Of a stretch of 64,000 nt of DNA, positions 48,108-60,120 are shown piece after piece. Position 1 is the stretch's first letter; each line of letters begins with the position of its first letter. The notes under the pieces are model-generated. The model was not told the origin of the DNA and ran no database searches. It worked only from the letters and a program-made list of their open reading frames with translations. Made by a program: the position numbers and the translations under genes. The stretch is from Gentiana macrophylla (Eukaryota > Streptophyta > Magnoliopsida > Gentianales > Gentianaceae), in assembly GCA_026214975.1 (NCBI GenBank), contig JAOBSW010001195.1, positions 1 through 64,000 on the forward strand. The letters are read 5' to 3'.

Positions 48108-50056
48108 TGTAACGCCCCGCTCCCGGATACCGAACCCTTACCCAGAAGAGAAGCATTCGGCGCGTATAGCATTAAATAAATATAATATTATACGCAAGCC
48201 TCTACGTTGTCGTATCAAATAAAAGCAACCGGAAGCTAAAAAGACTCGGGTAAAACATAAATGCTACTATGAATAGAAAGTAACCATGCTAAACATGGAT
48301 AGTTAAATTACAACGACGAAAAACCCAAATACTTATACAATACGATGTCTTAAAAGTAGAAGTACAACAAGTCTAAGAAAAGAAATACAATACTAGTCTA
48401 GTACAACCTTTACAAAGAAATAAACTAAGAGCTTTTTCATGACTTCAAAGTCTTCAAAGGTCGTCATCTACACTTGATCAACCTGTTCGTCTTCTCACCC
48501 CACAATGCATACAAAAGAAAATGCATAGGAGGTAAGTACAAAGTACTTTGTAAAAGTAAGAAGCTAATGAATAACTATGTTATACAACGAAAGGTTATTA
48601 TTATGATTATTAAATTATCTTTATGAGACTAACTCAATCTAAGGTTCAATCCATGCCCATCGACATGTCATGACCAAACGTTTCTAGCTTAGCTTATCTT
48701 GGTTACATCATCACTCAAGGACACAATGCATGGTGAAAATTCCACCACGAGATTGCCAACTACGGTGAGTAGAACCGATAGTCCCGGGATCTCCCGGTAT
48801 GCATATCGTTCGCGTAATTTCCTCCGCTTGCCATTTAGCCGTTTATAGGCCAATGGCGTTGTTCGCTTTCTTGAGCGTATCACATCGCCGATATGAATCG
48901 ATTGCCTAACCGAGAATAGATGGCGTTTTAGCTTTTACTACACTTATGTAATTATTATGGTGAATTAACTAGCCACCTAAGTGTTTTCAAGATGAAATCT
49001 CACCTTAACAACTCTACTCCCTCACTTAGCGGCTAGACATCACATCCTATCAATTACAGACATTGATGAACTCTAGTTCATCAAAGCACAAGCCCTTTCA
49101 TGCCCTTCCGACGGATCCGAACTTCAACTCGCTTTAAGAGTATATTCAGTGTTTTAACTGAACGAATCAGAAGTTCAATCGAAGCTTGTTCATATTTAAT
49201 TAATGTTATTGAATCAAAAAAATAGAAATTTAAAACTCAACACAAATATACCAAAACATATCACATCTCATTAATTACAACTTAGCATGAATTCTATCAC
49301 CAAACAACTCCAAAACTCACTAAAACTGAACCTATCATTATAAAACTATAATTACTCATTAGGAAGAGCCTCTTACCTTAATTTCCAGCAAAACCGAAAG
49401 CAAAATGTCAAGCAACTGCCACAACTATTGATCCTCAACCCCAAAACCTATTTGATAAACCAGAAACCCTAAAATCCTATTTCTTTACAGAAAACCGAAA
49501 CTGAAAAGTGATCAAAACTGAAGATTAACTTGATTAACTGCTGCAAAACTATTTTTAGATTGATCTACGCTCCAAGATGATCGTTTCGGCTAATCATGGA
49601 TGAAAAACAGAGCTACGGTTTTAAAGATACGAATTTCTGAAGAATCGAACTCAACGGTTACCAAAAACTAGGGCTAAATTGAAAACTTACGAAATTGAGA
49701 GATATTATTTTGCAAAGTTGCGTCTCCTCGCGCTGATCGCTTTTCTCTCTGCGGCATCTTGAAAGCGATGAACGGATTGGTCGCGCATGGTTGAAGATTA
49801 CGTTCTCCCTTTTATTTCACTTTATTCTTCTGCGTTGGTTCTCTGATTGCCATTCCTCTCTTCTTCTTTTTTTCATAAACAGCGTGTGACTAATAAGTTA
49901 TTTTGGGGAATTATTTCCTTTTTATAGTTATTAATTAAATCCATTTTAAATAATAACTAAATCCTTTTTAATTAAATAAAAGACAAATAATGATTAGGTC
50001 GTAGTAAATACACCCAATGACTATTTTACCCTTTTATGAAAAGTTGGGATGTTACA
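48108..50056 (-). repeat. 5' LTR (right) of the non-autonomous element
   Basis: Starts TGTAACGCCCCGCTCC on the plus strand and ends GGGATGTTACA. The two LTRs differ at scattered positions only, suggesting a fairly recent insertion. I did not compute divergence. Confidence 0.88.
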
Positions 50057-50906
50057 GCTTTGTTGCCGGTGAATAAACAAGTATTTTGACAACTGCATCA
50101 GCTGTATGATTCCCGTCTATTAAACACAACACGAGTGATAATGAAGTATGATTAATTGATTGAAATGAATTTTATTATGATCAATGGCCTTAGAGACATA
50201 CAACTTCCATAATAAACTACTTATATTAATGATTCATTGTAATCGATTCTAAATAATTCTCTCCCTTTTAATTTAAAAAAAAAAAAACCAGAAAATTCGA
50301 AGGATAACACCTCATTTGAATCATCATCATTCGCAACTAGTCAATAATGGAGAAATTGATGTTACATATTAGCCATTTTTCTTCAATCTTAATTAATGCC
50401 TTACACTATATATTTTATTGTTTGTATAACATGCCATGATTTGATTTTTTCTTTTATCGATTTCATATGATACATAAATAAATTTCACGCTTTTACACCA
50501 TCGATCATTAATAATAATCAATTGATTGATCGATATGACTCTCGTTACGATTAACGGTGTTACAACTAGACTACATAGACAACTTTCATATTGAACGTAC
50601 TACTTTATTAAGTATTTATTATTGTTATCGGTTTTTTATAAGGGCTGGCATTGTTATTGGCACAACGATTAATCTAACGAGACACCACATCCACATACTT
50701 CCGGAAAAATTCGATTTGGCGGATGTTTAATTTTGCAATTTTTTCCATAATATAATCTTGAGCTTAAATTTGAATCTTAATAGGTCGAATTTCATTGTTG
50801 TGTCCCGAAAATATATTCGATATGGTATCAATAACAATACTCTTAATAATTATCTCTCTTTTGATTGTCAAGAAAAAGAAAAATTCAAAGGAGGACTCGT
50901 ATGGAA
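50057..50906 (+). repeat. Distal copy of the receptor-kinase upstream duplication, right part
   Basis: Collinear with about 51,583-52,416. It shares GGTGAATAAACAAGTATTTTG, CAACTTCCATAATAA, TTCCGGAAAAATTCGA and TCTCTCTTTTGATTGTCA, with many substitutions and small indels. The copy ends near AAATTCAAAGGAGGACTC and lacks the core promoter and gene start at this end. Confidence 0.88.
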
Positions 50907-51265
50907 GTCATGATACGGAAACTATGCGATTTCTAAACACTTGAGTTACTTGCCAGTTTTTTTATGAATTGGAATTTTATTTTGCTACTATGACAACAAT
51001 TGTTTCACAACAATTGACACAATCAAAAGTATAAAATTATGTTGTGTCTCTTATCATATGATATATCTATTGTGGTTGTACAATACAAAATGATTGTACA
51101 AAAATAATCGCAAAAAATGATTGTACAACGGTATAAAATGATAGAAAAGTGATAATACAAAATAATCGTAACTAGTAGTAAATTACGAACATAAAATGTA
51201 TAACTCAATTCGACTCGTGTCATGTATAACTCATTTGAAACAGAAACTCAGACATTTACTCTTGA
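50907..51265. other. AT-rich intergenic stretch with short degenerate repeats
   Basis: Contains repeated AAAATGATTGTACAA-like words between 51,080 and 51,140 and an ACAACAATTG inverted-repeat area near 50,990-51,020. No gene. Confidence 0.5.
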
Positions 51266-51412
51266 CAGAGTAATGATACAGACACAACCGTTGTATCACA
51301 ACGAATGACACAACGGTTATTTACGTCAATTTAGACTCATCATTATCAATAATGTAAATGACTGTTGTGTCAGTCGTTGTGACACAACGATTGTGCCCAT
51401 ATCATTACTCTG
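51266..51412. mobile_element. Small MITE-like inverted-repeat element
   Basis: The ends CAGAGTAATGATA and TATCATTACTCTG are exact inverted complements. The pairing continues imperfectly inward through ACACAACCGTTGT / ACACAACGATTGT, so most of the 147 bp can fold into a long hairpin. I could not identify a clear target-site duplication, so the superfamily is undecided. Confidence 0.7.
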
Positions 51413-51523
51413 CTTTTCCTGCATGTATAGAATCAATATACAAAGACAACCATTTTTTTAACGGTGACAAAGACGGCTTTTAATTCAGAAAAAAAGAGAC
51501 GGCAAATGCAATATAAATATGCT
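51413..51523. other. Start of the tandem gene-upstream unit with a second TATA box
   Basis: GAGACGGCAAATGCAATATAAATA (TATA at 51,512-51,519) closely matches the gene's own core promoter region at 52,465-52,487. It suggests the duplication unit ended at the core promoter. This TATA has no gene directly behind it. Confidence 0.6.
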
Positions 51524-52463
51524 CGACTCGATACATAAATGTTTGATTGAATATCATCGCATACGTATACGTACCTCATGGCGCTTTGTTTCCGGTGAAT
51601 AAACAAGTATTTTGGCAACTGCATCAGCTGAGTAATTCCCGTCTACCAAACACAGTGGGAATGATAATGAAGTATGATCTACTTATTGATATGAGTTTTG
51701 TTACGATCAATGGTCTTAGAGACAAACAACTTCCATAATAACCTACTTATATTAATTACTCATCATTATCGATTCTAAATAATTCTCTCCCTTTTAATGA
51801 TTAATAATTCACTACCTTTTAATTATTAAAAAAATTTGAAGTAGAAAATTCAAAGGATAACACCTGCAACTAGGCAATAACGGAGAAGTTGGTGTTACAT
51901 ATTAGCCACAAAATATATATCTATTCATTTTTCTTCGATCCTAATTAATGCAATGCCTTAAACAATATTTTATTGTTTGTATAACATACATTGATTTGAT
52001 ACATAAATAAATTTGACACTTTTACACCATTGATCATTAACAATGATCAATTGATTTATCGATATGACTCTCGTTATGATTAAAGGTGTTATAGACTACA
52101 TAGACAACTTTCATATTGAACTACTTTTATAAAGTATTTATTGTGTTATCGATTCTTTATAAGGGGGCGCAGTGTTATTGGCTCCACGATGAATCTTACG
52201 GGACACCAGATGCACTTCCGGAAAAATTCGACTTCACAAGGTGAGGAATTTTGCAGACCTTTCCATAATATAAATTTGAACTTAAATTTGAATCTAAATA
52301 TATCCATTTTCATTGTTATGCCCATGGCGCCAGTAACAATACTCTTAATAATTATTATTTATCTCTCTTTTGATTGTCACCCAAAAAGAAAATTCAAAGA
52401 AGGACTCATATATGTGATCTTAATTTCTAACGAAGTGGGGTTTCGAAGAAGATTCAAAGTCCA
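51524..52463 (+). promoter_or_regulatory. Proximal upstream region of the FLS2-like gene (second copy of the duplication)
   Basis: Runs straight into the core promoter. It contains a W-box core TTGAC at 52,013-52,017, the usual WRKY site in defence genes, though one such pentamer is weak evidence. Short frames here (for example 52,141-52,488) are not supported as genes. Confidence 0.55.
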
Positions 52464-52479
52464 GAGACGGCAAACGCAA

Positions 52480-52487
52480 TATAAATA
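52480..52487 (+). promoter_or_regulatory. TATA box of the FLS2-like gene
   Basis: TATAAATA lies 73 bp before the ATG. A start site about 30 bp downstream gives a 5' leader of roughly 45-50 nt. Confidence 0.7.
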
Positions 52488-52559
52488 GCTGATACATCTT
52501 ATAATTTCTAACCAATTCAATCAGCATATTTTCTTACAATTTTCCAAGAAAAATTAAAA

Positions 52560-55500
52560 ATGATGCATCAAAGGTTTATTTTTGCGGTTTTCATATTTCT
52601 GAGTGTTCAAATTGTTGTTCAGACTAGAGAAATAACATGGGAAACAGAAGTTGAAGCGCTTAAACAATTCAAGCTTTCAATAACTAATGACCCTTTGGGT
52701 GCATTAAAAGAATGGACTAATGCAATTCACCATTGCAACTGGTCTGGAATTACTTGTGATTCATCACACCATGTTATCAACATTATTCTTGAAAAACAAA
52801 ATCTCCATGGATCGATCTCACCATTCATTGGAAATCTTACAATGCTCCAAGTTCTTGATCTTGAGTCGAATTCGTTTTTCGGACACATTCCATCACAGCT
52901 TCAACAATGTTCAAACCTCACTGAACTTGATCTTTATGACAACTCATTTTCTGGTGAGATCCCAGGTGAGCTTGGAAACCTCAAAAACATCAATTATCTT
53001 GATTTTGGATATAATTTATTCAATGGAAGCATCCCGGATAGTATTTGCAACTGTACTTCATTGGAACAAGTAGGTCTCTATTACAACAATCTTACTGGTG
53101 TTTTGCCTTCTGTTCTTGGTGATTTAATCAATCTGTGGTTATTTTATGCCTATGAAAACAATTTGGCGGGAAATATACCGCGTTCCATTGGGAACTTAAA
53201 AGTACTTCAAACTCTCGATCTTAGCTCAAACCAACTATCTGGTTCTATACCTTCTGAATTCAGAGGTTTAGCAAGGTTACAAGTTCTTCAAGTTTTTTCG
53301 AATTCGTTGTCCGGTTCGATCCCGGCTGAATTAGGCCAATGTGTAAATCTTATACAATTAAACCTTTATATGAATCAATTCAGTGGTAAGATTCCTCCTG
53401 AACTCGGAAACTTGACTCGGTTAGAGGTGATACTAGTTTACAAGAACAAGTTGAATTCCTCTGTTCCCAAGTCCTTGTTTCAGCTGAAATCATTAACAGA
53501 GCTTGATCTCGCAGAAAATGAATTAGTAGGAGAGATCCCTTTTGAAGTGGGATTTTTGAGATCATTAACATTTCTTTCTTTGGAAATGAATAGATTCACC
53601 GGCAATATCCCATCATCTATTACAACCTTGATTAATCTTACTACCTTGTCTTTAGGATTCAATTCATTATCAGGTCCAATACCAAAAGATATTGGATCAT
53701 TGTATAACTTGAAAAACATAAGCCTGGTTTTCAATCTTCTAGAAGAATCCATTCCATCGAGCATTACAAATTGTACCAATCTTCTTTCATTAGCTATTTC
53801 TAACAATAAATTAATAGGGAATCTGCCTGAGGGTCTAGGACAGTTAAAGAATCTGTCGTATTTATCAGTATATAATAATTCTCTTTCGGGGTCGATTCCT
53901 GAAGACCTCTTCAATTGCTCTATGCTCAAGTCTCTTGATTTGAACAATAACAACTTCCATGGAGGACTCAGTCCAAAGATTGGCAATCTATTGAACCTCC
54001 AATTCTTTTCTACCAGTGATAATTTATTTTCAGGGAAAATTCCACGAGAAATCGGGAATCTTAGCCAGTTGACAATATTATATCTTTACGAGAATAATTT
54101 CTCAGGCTCAATTCCTCTGGAACTTTCAAAACTTAGCATTCTACAAGGCCTTGATCTCAGTCAAAACTCACTCGAAGGGACTATTCCGAACAAGCTTTTT
54201 GAAGTCAGACGACTCACTCATCTTCAACTCAATTACAACAAGTTAGTAGGTCCCATCCCAGAAGATATTTCGAATCTTCAGTTACTTTCTTGGTTAGACC
54301 TGAGTGAAAACATGCTAAACGGAACACTCCCGAAAAGCATGGATCAAATTAGGAGACTAACGGTCTTGGATTTGTCAAAGAACCATCTGAGTGGACCTAT
54401 TCCATCAACCGTAGTTTCAAGCATGGAAGGTTTGCAGATATACCTCAATCTTTCTTACAATTTCTTTGAGGGAACAATTCCGAAAGAGATAGGGAAGCTA
54501 GATATGGTTCAGGTGATGGACATATCGAACAATAATTTGTCAGGAAGCATCCCTGTAGAATTACAAGGATGTCTAAATCTTAACACACTAGACGTGTCTG
54601 GAAACAATTTATCAAGAAATCTCTCAGGTCAAATATTTTGTCAAATGACAGAACTCGTGAACTTGAATCTTTCAAGAAATGTATTAGATGGTGAAATTCC
54701 CATGAGTTTATCAGGCCTAATGCATCTTTACTCACTTGATCTTTCACATAACAAGTTCAGTGGTCTAATTCCTGGAAGCTTTGGTAATATCTCCACCTTA
54801 AGAATTCTTAACCTTTCTTTCAATCATCTTGAAGGCCCTGTTCCAGATAAAGGGATATTCAGAAACATAACTAATTCGAGTTTGATTGAGAATCCAGATC
54901 TCTGTGGATATCTACTTTCCATAGCATGCAGTCCTGGAAAACACGTTAAAAGTTCCCATCATTTCAGAAATAAAACTATAATCATTGTGATAGTAATTGC
55001 ATTTACTTTTGTACCTTTTCTTGCGGTTCTGGCGTTTTTCTTCTACTGGAGATACAAAACGCGAAAACATACAGAAACGGGGAACACAGAACCACACTTT
55101 GCTGCAACTTATCCATATATAAGATACTCTATGAATGATTTGGAACAAATGACTGATTTTTTCAGCGAGGATAACATCATTGGCTCCAGTAGTTTAAGCA
55201 CTGTGTACAAGGGTAAAGTGGAAGATGATGGGCATATTGTAGCTATAAAAAGATTGAATTTTTCTCAGTTTTCAACAAAATCAGAGAAATCTTTTGATAG
55301 GGAAGCCAAGACATTGAGTCAGTTGAGACACAGGAATCTGGTTAAGGTTCTTGGATATGCATATGAAAGTCGAAAATTGTACGCATTGGTTTTACAGTAC
55401 ATGGAAACAGGGAACTTGGAGAACATTATACATGGATCAGTTCTTGACGAAGATAAGTGGACAATTAGGGAAAGAATTGATGTTATGATTTCTATAGCAA

Positions 55501-55704
55501 ATGGGCTTGTTTATCTTCATTCAGGATATGATATCCCCATTGTTCATTGCGATCTGAAACCGGCGAATGTTCTTCTGGATGTAGAGTTGGTTGCTCATGT
55601 GAGTGATTTTGGAACAGCTAGGATGTTAGGTATTCATTTGGACAGTGGGAGTACTATAACTTCATCATCAGCATTTGAAGGAACAATTGGCTACTTGGCA
55701 CCAG
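52560..55704 (+). CDS. FLS2: FLS2-like LRR receptor kinase (flagellin receptor type), exon 1
   Basis: A plasma-membrane pattern receptor. In its family FLS2 binds bacterial flagellin through its LRRs and signals with the co-receptor BAK1/SERK. Exon 1 encodes 1,048 complete codons without a break. A signal peptide (about 1-22) and N-cap pair CNWSGITC are followed by about 28 LRRs of 24 residues (about residues 75-770), a C-cap with paired Cys (NPDLCG...ACS), a transmembrane helix (807-829) and the kinase from about 872. Kinase features: loop GSSSLSTVYKG, Lys897 in VAIK, H-C-D 996-998 (non-RD, as in FLS2), D-F-G 1016-1018, ending GTIGYLAP. The exon ends at CAG|GTAAAT in phase 1, where FLS2 has its intron. 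The rest of the kinase is on exon 2, not in this window. ATG 52,560 is followed by a second ATG. True orthologue or close paralogue cannot be decided here. Confidence 0.88.
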
Positions 55705-55710
55705 GTAAAT
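55705..55710 (+). promoter_or_regulatory. 5' splice site after exon 1
   Basis: CAG|GTAAAT at 55,702-55,710 is a good plant donor. Read-through would add 22 unrelated residues and stop at 55,772. The conserved glycine-tyrosine-leucine-alanine-proline then Glu sequence of the family needs a codon split G|AR, which a phase-1 intron supplies. Confidence 0.85.
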
Positions 55711-56072
55711 CCTACTATTTTGACATTGATTTGATTTTCTATATTATTTGTAATGTTGTCATAAATTCCTAATGAACATGAACCTATGATGTTTGGATGT
55801 TTTTATAAGACAAATGTTTAAAACGCAATATATACATAGAAATGGAGATTTACTCATGTGTAAATTTTTTAAAACCAAAAATGACAAAATTCTATTCTCC
55901 TGAAAAAAATTCTATTCCCCTAGACAAATACTTTCTCTCCAACTCAATTACAGTAACGAATATACCTTTTGTTCTAAACTTTAAAAGATCATAATTTTTT
56001 TTTCATCGTTTATTTTTTATTTTTTCATCCTCTTTTATTTTGACGTCTATTTGATATATTTTCAACATCATT
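55711..56072 (+). other. Start of the FLS2-like intron
   Basis: AT-rich, no frame, no recognisable repeat. It lies between the splice donor and the left end of the inserted copia element. Confidence 0.6.
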
Positions 56073-56253
56073 TAATAGATTGAGAAAAATATAATTTTAT
56101 TCACACTTGTAATTGATTGATCTGTAAAGTATTTATAGATACAACAGAGTATTCTAGAACCTATCTACAAGTATTCAAAATATTTATCGATACAAGAATA
56201 ATTACAGATAAATATTTTTAACTACAAATTTAAATACAAAATTTATTCTATCA
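56073..56253 (-). repeat. 3' LTR of the intronic copia element
   Basis: Shares TAATAGATTGAGAAAAAT through CAGATAAATATTT with 60,692-60,758 joined to 63,646-63,722. The inner end TTTATTCTATCA is followed on the plus strand by CCACCCTTCAAG, the complement of the purine tract CTTGAAGGGTGG. Confidence 0.82.
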
Positions 56254-56265
56254 CCACCCTTCAAG
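56254..56265 (-). other. Polypurine tract of the intronic copia element
   Basis: On the minus strand CTTGAAGGGTGG lies directly before the LTR start TGATAGAATAAA. Confidence 0.75.
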
Positions 56266-56269
56266 TTTG

Positions 56270-56796
56270 CCGAGGTCTGAGGCCTAACTTGTCACGCTGA
56301 AGTTGAAAAAGAGGTCAAGGAAGAGATTTGGTGAGACAGTCAACTAAGTGATCCTGAGAATGAACATGCGTGATACGTAGGGAGCCACGCGGAACTTGTT
56401 CCCGAATGTAGTGGTAGTCAATGGCGACATGTTTCATGCGAGTGTGGAATACCAGAATGGAACAAAACTACGTCGTACAAGGTTATCGCCATAAATGACC
56501 GGAGCTTGAGAAGACGGATAACCCAAATCACGAAGAAGAAACATTACCCAAGCAAGTTCCGCAGCAGCAGAAGCAACCAAGCAATATTCAGGCTCAGTGG
56601 AGGATTGAGCAATAGTATATCGCTTCTTTGAACTCCAAGAAATGGAATTATGGCCCAAAATAACATAGGCACTCGTAGAGGAGTAATCATCTTTATTACC
56701 ACCCCAGTCAGCATCAGAGAAGGCATGTAAAGTAAGGATGGGCTGACGATAAATCTGAAGGCCATAGTGAAGAGTGCTGGAAAGTGGAGCATGCAT
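56270..56796 (-). pseudogene. Copia RNase H, intronic element
   Basis: The frame at 56,796-56,434 contains LTLHAFSDADWGG (first catalytic Asp region), STSAYVILGHNSISWSSKKR and SSTEPEYCLVASAAAELAWV, the typical copia RNase H block. Most copia elements have E-A-E-Y where this reads E-P-E-Y. The C-terminal piece HVAIDYHYIREQVPRG and LTKSLP follows in other frames down to about 56,290. Confidence 0.85.
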
Positions 56797-56879
56797 TTAA
56801 CATGCACCCAGTGAACATCAGTCGGCAGTGCATAAACTGAGAAAGTTTGTTGACAGCGAATGCAAGATCCGTACGAGTG

Positions 56880-57660
56880 AAAATCAGATACTACAGACTG
56901 CCCAAGACCATACGATAATGAGAAGGATCATCAAGGTGAACATCAAACTTGGCAGTAAGCGTAGAGATATCCGGAGGTAGGAGAGTGGCAACAAAATTAG
57001 CCTCGTGCACATTAATCTTAGCGCGAAGTTAAAGAGCATAGTGTTTTTGAGACAAGAGGCAACCATCAACATTTGGAAGAACCTCTACACCCAAAAAATA
57101 AGATAAATAGCCAAGATCCTTAAGAGTGAACTGCGCCTAACATGCGAATAAAATCCTCAAGATATGAAGCCTGATTACCTGTAACAATCAAATCATCGAC
57201 ATAGACAAGAACATATAAAATATCCGGCCCATGGTGATAAATAAAAAGAGATGCATCGGCATGAGAGTTCCTGAAACCCAAGGATACAAGAAACCCTTTA
57301 AGCTCATCATACCAAGCCCGGGGAGCTTGCATTAGCCCATAGATGGCCTTGCGAAGCCGAGAAAAACACAGTCAGGATGCTCAGTATCTGCAAAGCCAGG
57401 TGGCTGAGCAAGATAGACATTCTCATGAAGATTTCCCTGTAGATAAGCATTATTAATATCCAATTGGCGGAGAGAACACCCTTGTGAGAGAGCAAAGGTA
57501 TAAACAATATGAACTGTGGTAAGTTTGGCCACCGGACTGAATGTCTCATAATAGTCAATGCCAGGGCGTTGAGTGAACCCCCTGGCAACCAGACGAGCCT
57601 TATAACGATCAATCTAACCATCAGCATTGTACTTTAAGCAGAAAACCCATTTCGAACCAA
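56880..57660 (-). pseudogene. Copia reverse transcriptase, intronic element
   Basis: From the right: SKWVFCLKYNADG, a TAG stop near 57,615, RYKARLVARGFTQRPGID, LRQLDINNAYLQGNLHENVYLAQPPGF (catalytic Asp in LDINNAYL, 57,532-57,332) and LYVLVYVDDLIVTGN with an intact Y-V-D-D box (57,332-57,120). The remainder is readable only with frame changes. Confidence 0.85.
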
Positions 57661-57699
57661 TAATATTATAAGTAGGATCGGAGGGAACCAAATCCCAGG

Positions 57700-58871
57700 T
57701 ATTATTGCCCATCAAAGCGTTATACTCTTCTTGCATAGCGGTTCTCCATTTGGGATGTTTGAGGGCTTGGGTAATATATTAGCTGGTTCAGTATCAGGGG
57801 AGGATGAGAGATGAGCCACAAGGTTGAGTTTTTGGATGGGCTTGTGAATGTTGTTTTGGGCACGGGTACGCATCGGATGATTGGAGGTGGGGGGGGAAGA
57901 GGACAAGGAGGAGGAGTGGGTGAAGGTGACGGAAGAGGAGATACAAAAGGTTGAGGGGAAGGGGGAGGAACTGGCGGAGAGGTCGGAGGGGAGAGAGGAG
58001 GGAGCGGGATGGGAGGAACGAAAGGGAAACACAGTTTCGACAAACTTAACATGACGAGAGACATAGAGGCGGGAGTCAGATCGGTTATAACAATAATAGG
58101 CATGCTGAGTAGGAGCATAACTGAGAAAAGCACATGGCTTGGATCGAGGTTGGAGTTTGTGATCTGCATAGGGGCGCAGCCAAGGATAGCAGAGACAACC
58201 AAAGACATGCAAAGACTGGTAGCTAGGGAAAGAATAAAAGAGGCATTCATAAGGTGATTTCATGTCAAGGAAAAGGGTAGGCATGCAGTTGATAAGATAG
58301 ACGGAAGTGGCGAACGCATAGGGCTAGAAAGTATAGGGAAGGGAAGCATGAGAAATCAGGGCAAGACCAGTTTCCACAATATGGAGATGGCGACGTTCGG
58401 TAAGACAATTCTGTTCAGGGTCTGAGGAGGAGTCATGAAAAAGGAAATACCATTCGAGGCCAGGTACTCACGAAGAGAGATAAACTCACCACCATTATCA
58501 GAATAAAGAATCTTAATTTGAGAAGCAATATATTTTTCAACAATAGTTCTAAAGTGAATAAAAGTGGATGCCACATCAGATTTATGAGCAATAGGATATA
58601 GCCATACTTAACGAGTAAAATGATCAACAAAATTCACATAGTATTTAAACCCATCAATAGATAAAACTGGGGAAGTCCAAACATCAGAAAATATAATATC
58701 AAGGGGATGGGAAGACTGTAAAGTAGACTGGCCAAAGTAAAGTTTATGGCTCTTATTCTCAAGACAAGCAGAAAAATGCAACCTAGAAACAGAAGAATGC
58801 GGTAAAGTATAAGTGCTAAGAACAGAATGTAAAATTGGATCAGTAGGATGACCCAAACGGTGGTGCCACAC
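57700..58871 (-). pseudogene. Copia integrase, intronic element
   Basis: MWHHRLGHPTDPIL begins the zinc region (58,871), followed by FSDVWTSPVLS (first Asp), IKILYSDNGGEFISL (second Asp) and a broken region near the catalytic Glu (QTLNRIVLPNVAIS, where the family has the pattern Q-N-G-x-x-E-R). A 190-codon frame (58,284-57,712) gives the C-terminal domain: FGCLCYPWLRPY, AFLSYAPTQHAYYCYN, YVSRHVKFVE and a Pro/Ser-rich tail. Confidence 0.85.
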
Positions 58872-59257
58872 ATCAGAGGAGGCTTTATTTGTAGCAAAGG
58901 CATGTAAAGGTTGATTCGGCCATTCATAGAGTCCATTTTAACTGGACCACGGAGGAGAGTGTGATGCGTCTGGATATCCTTCACAAGATATTTATCGGGT
59001 AAGAATTCAACATAAATATTATTTGTTTGACATAATTTAGATATAGACAATAAATTACGAGACATATCGGGAACGCATAAAACATCATATAATTGAAAAG
59101 ATTTAGATAATGGAAAATGAAGAGAGGAGGAACCAGTGTGAGTAATGTTCAAGGGAGAACCATCGCTAACTAGAATATCATCAGTACCCATGTATGGTGT
59201 GTGAAGTGAGAGGTTTTGGAGATCAGTAGTAACATGATGGGTGACACCACTATCCAA
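58872..59257 (-). pseudogene. Copia aspartic protease, intronic element
   Basis: The frame starts M-D-S-G-V-T-H-H-V-T at 59,257. The active-site D-S-G is intact, unlike the other two proteases in the window. The segment ends with VLCVPDMSRNLLSISKLC, the usual link toward integrase. The frame continues to 58,634 but leaves the true frame near 58,900. Confidence 0.83.
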
Positions 59258-60111
59258 GAGCCAAGGTGAAGGGGGGCAGGAGCTGAAGAGGAAGCGGCGG
59301 CATGAGCCTGGGGCCGAGGAGGCCGAGCTGTGGGGTTAAGGGGCTGAACTTGGAAGGTCGGGCAGAACTTGGCTGAGTGCCCTTGAGTGGAACAGAGCTG
59401 GCAGCAACCGAGATAGGGATGCCTGGACCGAGTTGAAGAATCCGACCGAGAAGATAGAGATGGGTACTGGCCGGAGAGCTGATAATTTTTGGGCTAGGGA
59501 AAAAGCAGGGTCTGAAAATTTTGATTGCTCATGGACTGTTGATAAGGAGCCCGCCACCCCTGATTGCTAGGACGAGGGAGAAGCTCCTAGGTTGGATGAG
59601 CTTGAGCAGGATGAGCAGACACCAGCAATAAATTTCCCGGTGAAGGAGACGAGCTGAGCTTTACCTGAAAATTCAACAATTTATCATGTAATTCCTCAAA
59701 GGTAATGGCTGAATCACGGGCCCGAATTGCACGAGCAAGATCGTTATACTCTGGTCCAATGTTTTCAAGAATTCAATCAACAATATCATCATCATCCATC
59801 GGTGAATCAAGAAGGGCCAGTTCATTCGATTTAGCTTTCACTGCATAGAGATAATCATAAACAGATTGGGTGCCTCGACGTAAAGCTTTTATGGATTGTT
59901 TGAGTTGTTTAATTTGGCCCTGACTTGGTTTAACAAACATGTCATAAAGAGAGGCCCAAGCTTCCTGAGCCATAGTTGTCTTCGAGATTGTTGTAGCAAT
60001 GCATGTCGAAAGGGAGGCGAGAATCAGCTTGAAGATGATCTGATCCTAACGCTTCCAGGTCTGATAATCAGGATCCGGCTTGGAGATGGAGGAGCCTTCG
60101 GCTGTGATGGT

Positions 60112-60120
60112 CTTGGCCAG
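60112..60120 (+). repeat. 9-bp target-site duplication of the MITE, left copy
   Basis: CTTGGCCAG, identical to 60,381-60,389. Nine bases is the usual duplication length of Mutator-like elements. Confidence 0.85.

Larger units (their letters stand above)
43063..50056 (-). mobile_element. Non-autonomous LTR retrotransposon (LARD-like), no coding domains
   Basis: Two direct LTRs of about 1.95 kb flank 3.08 kb of internal DNA. On the minus strand the element starts at 50,056, with a primer site TTGGTATCAGAG (revcomp of about 48,095-48,107) after the 5' LTR and a purine tract TTAAGGGGGAAGGAAT (revcomp of about 45,026-45,043) before the 3' LTR. The flanks GCTTG (43,058-43,062) and GCTTT (50,057-50,061) form a near-perfect 5-bp TSD. 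The uninterrupted paralogous site at 51,583-51,587 reads GCTTT. I found no gag or pol domain. A short TTTCGAGGACGAAA motif beside the purine tract resembles the pol end of Tekay/Del-type gypsy elements, which could have mobilised it. Confidence 0.85.

Noticed and set aside
53480..53986. 168-codon minus-strand frame inside the receptor gene
   Set aside because: Shadow of the LRR-coding strand. The repetitive LRR codons keep the opposite strand open.
55705..55772. Last 22 codons of the 1,070-codon open frame as the receptor C-terminus
   Set aside because: They follow a good splice donor at the conserved intron position and do not resemble kinase sequence, so they are most likely intron.
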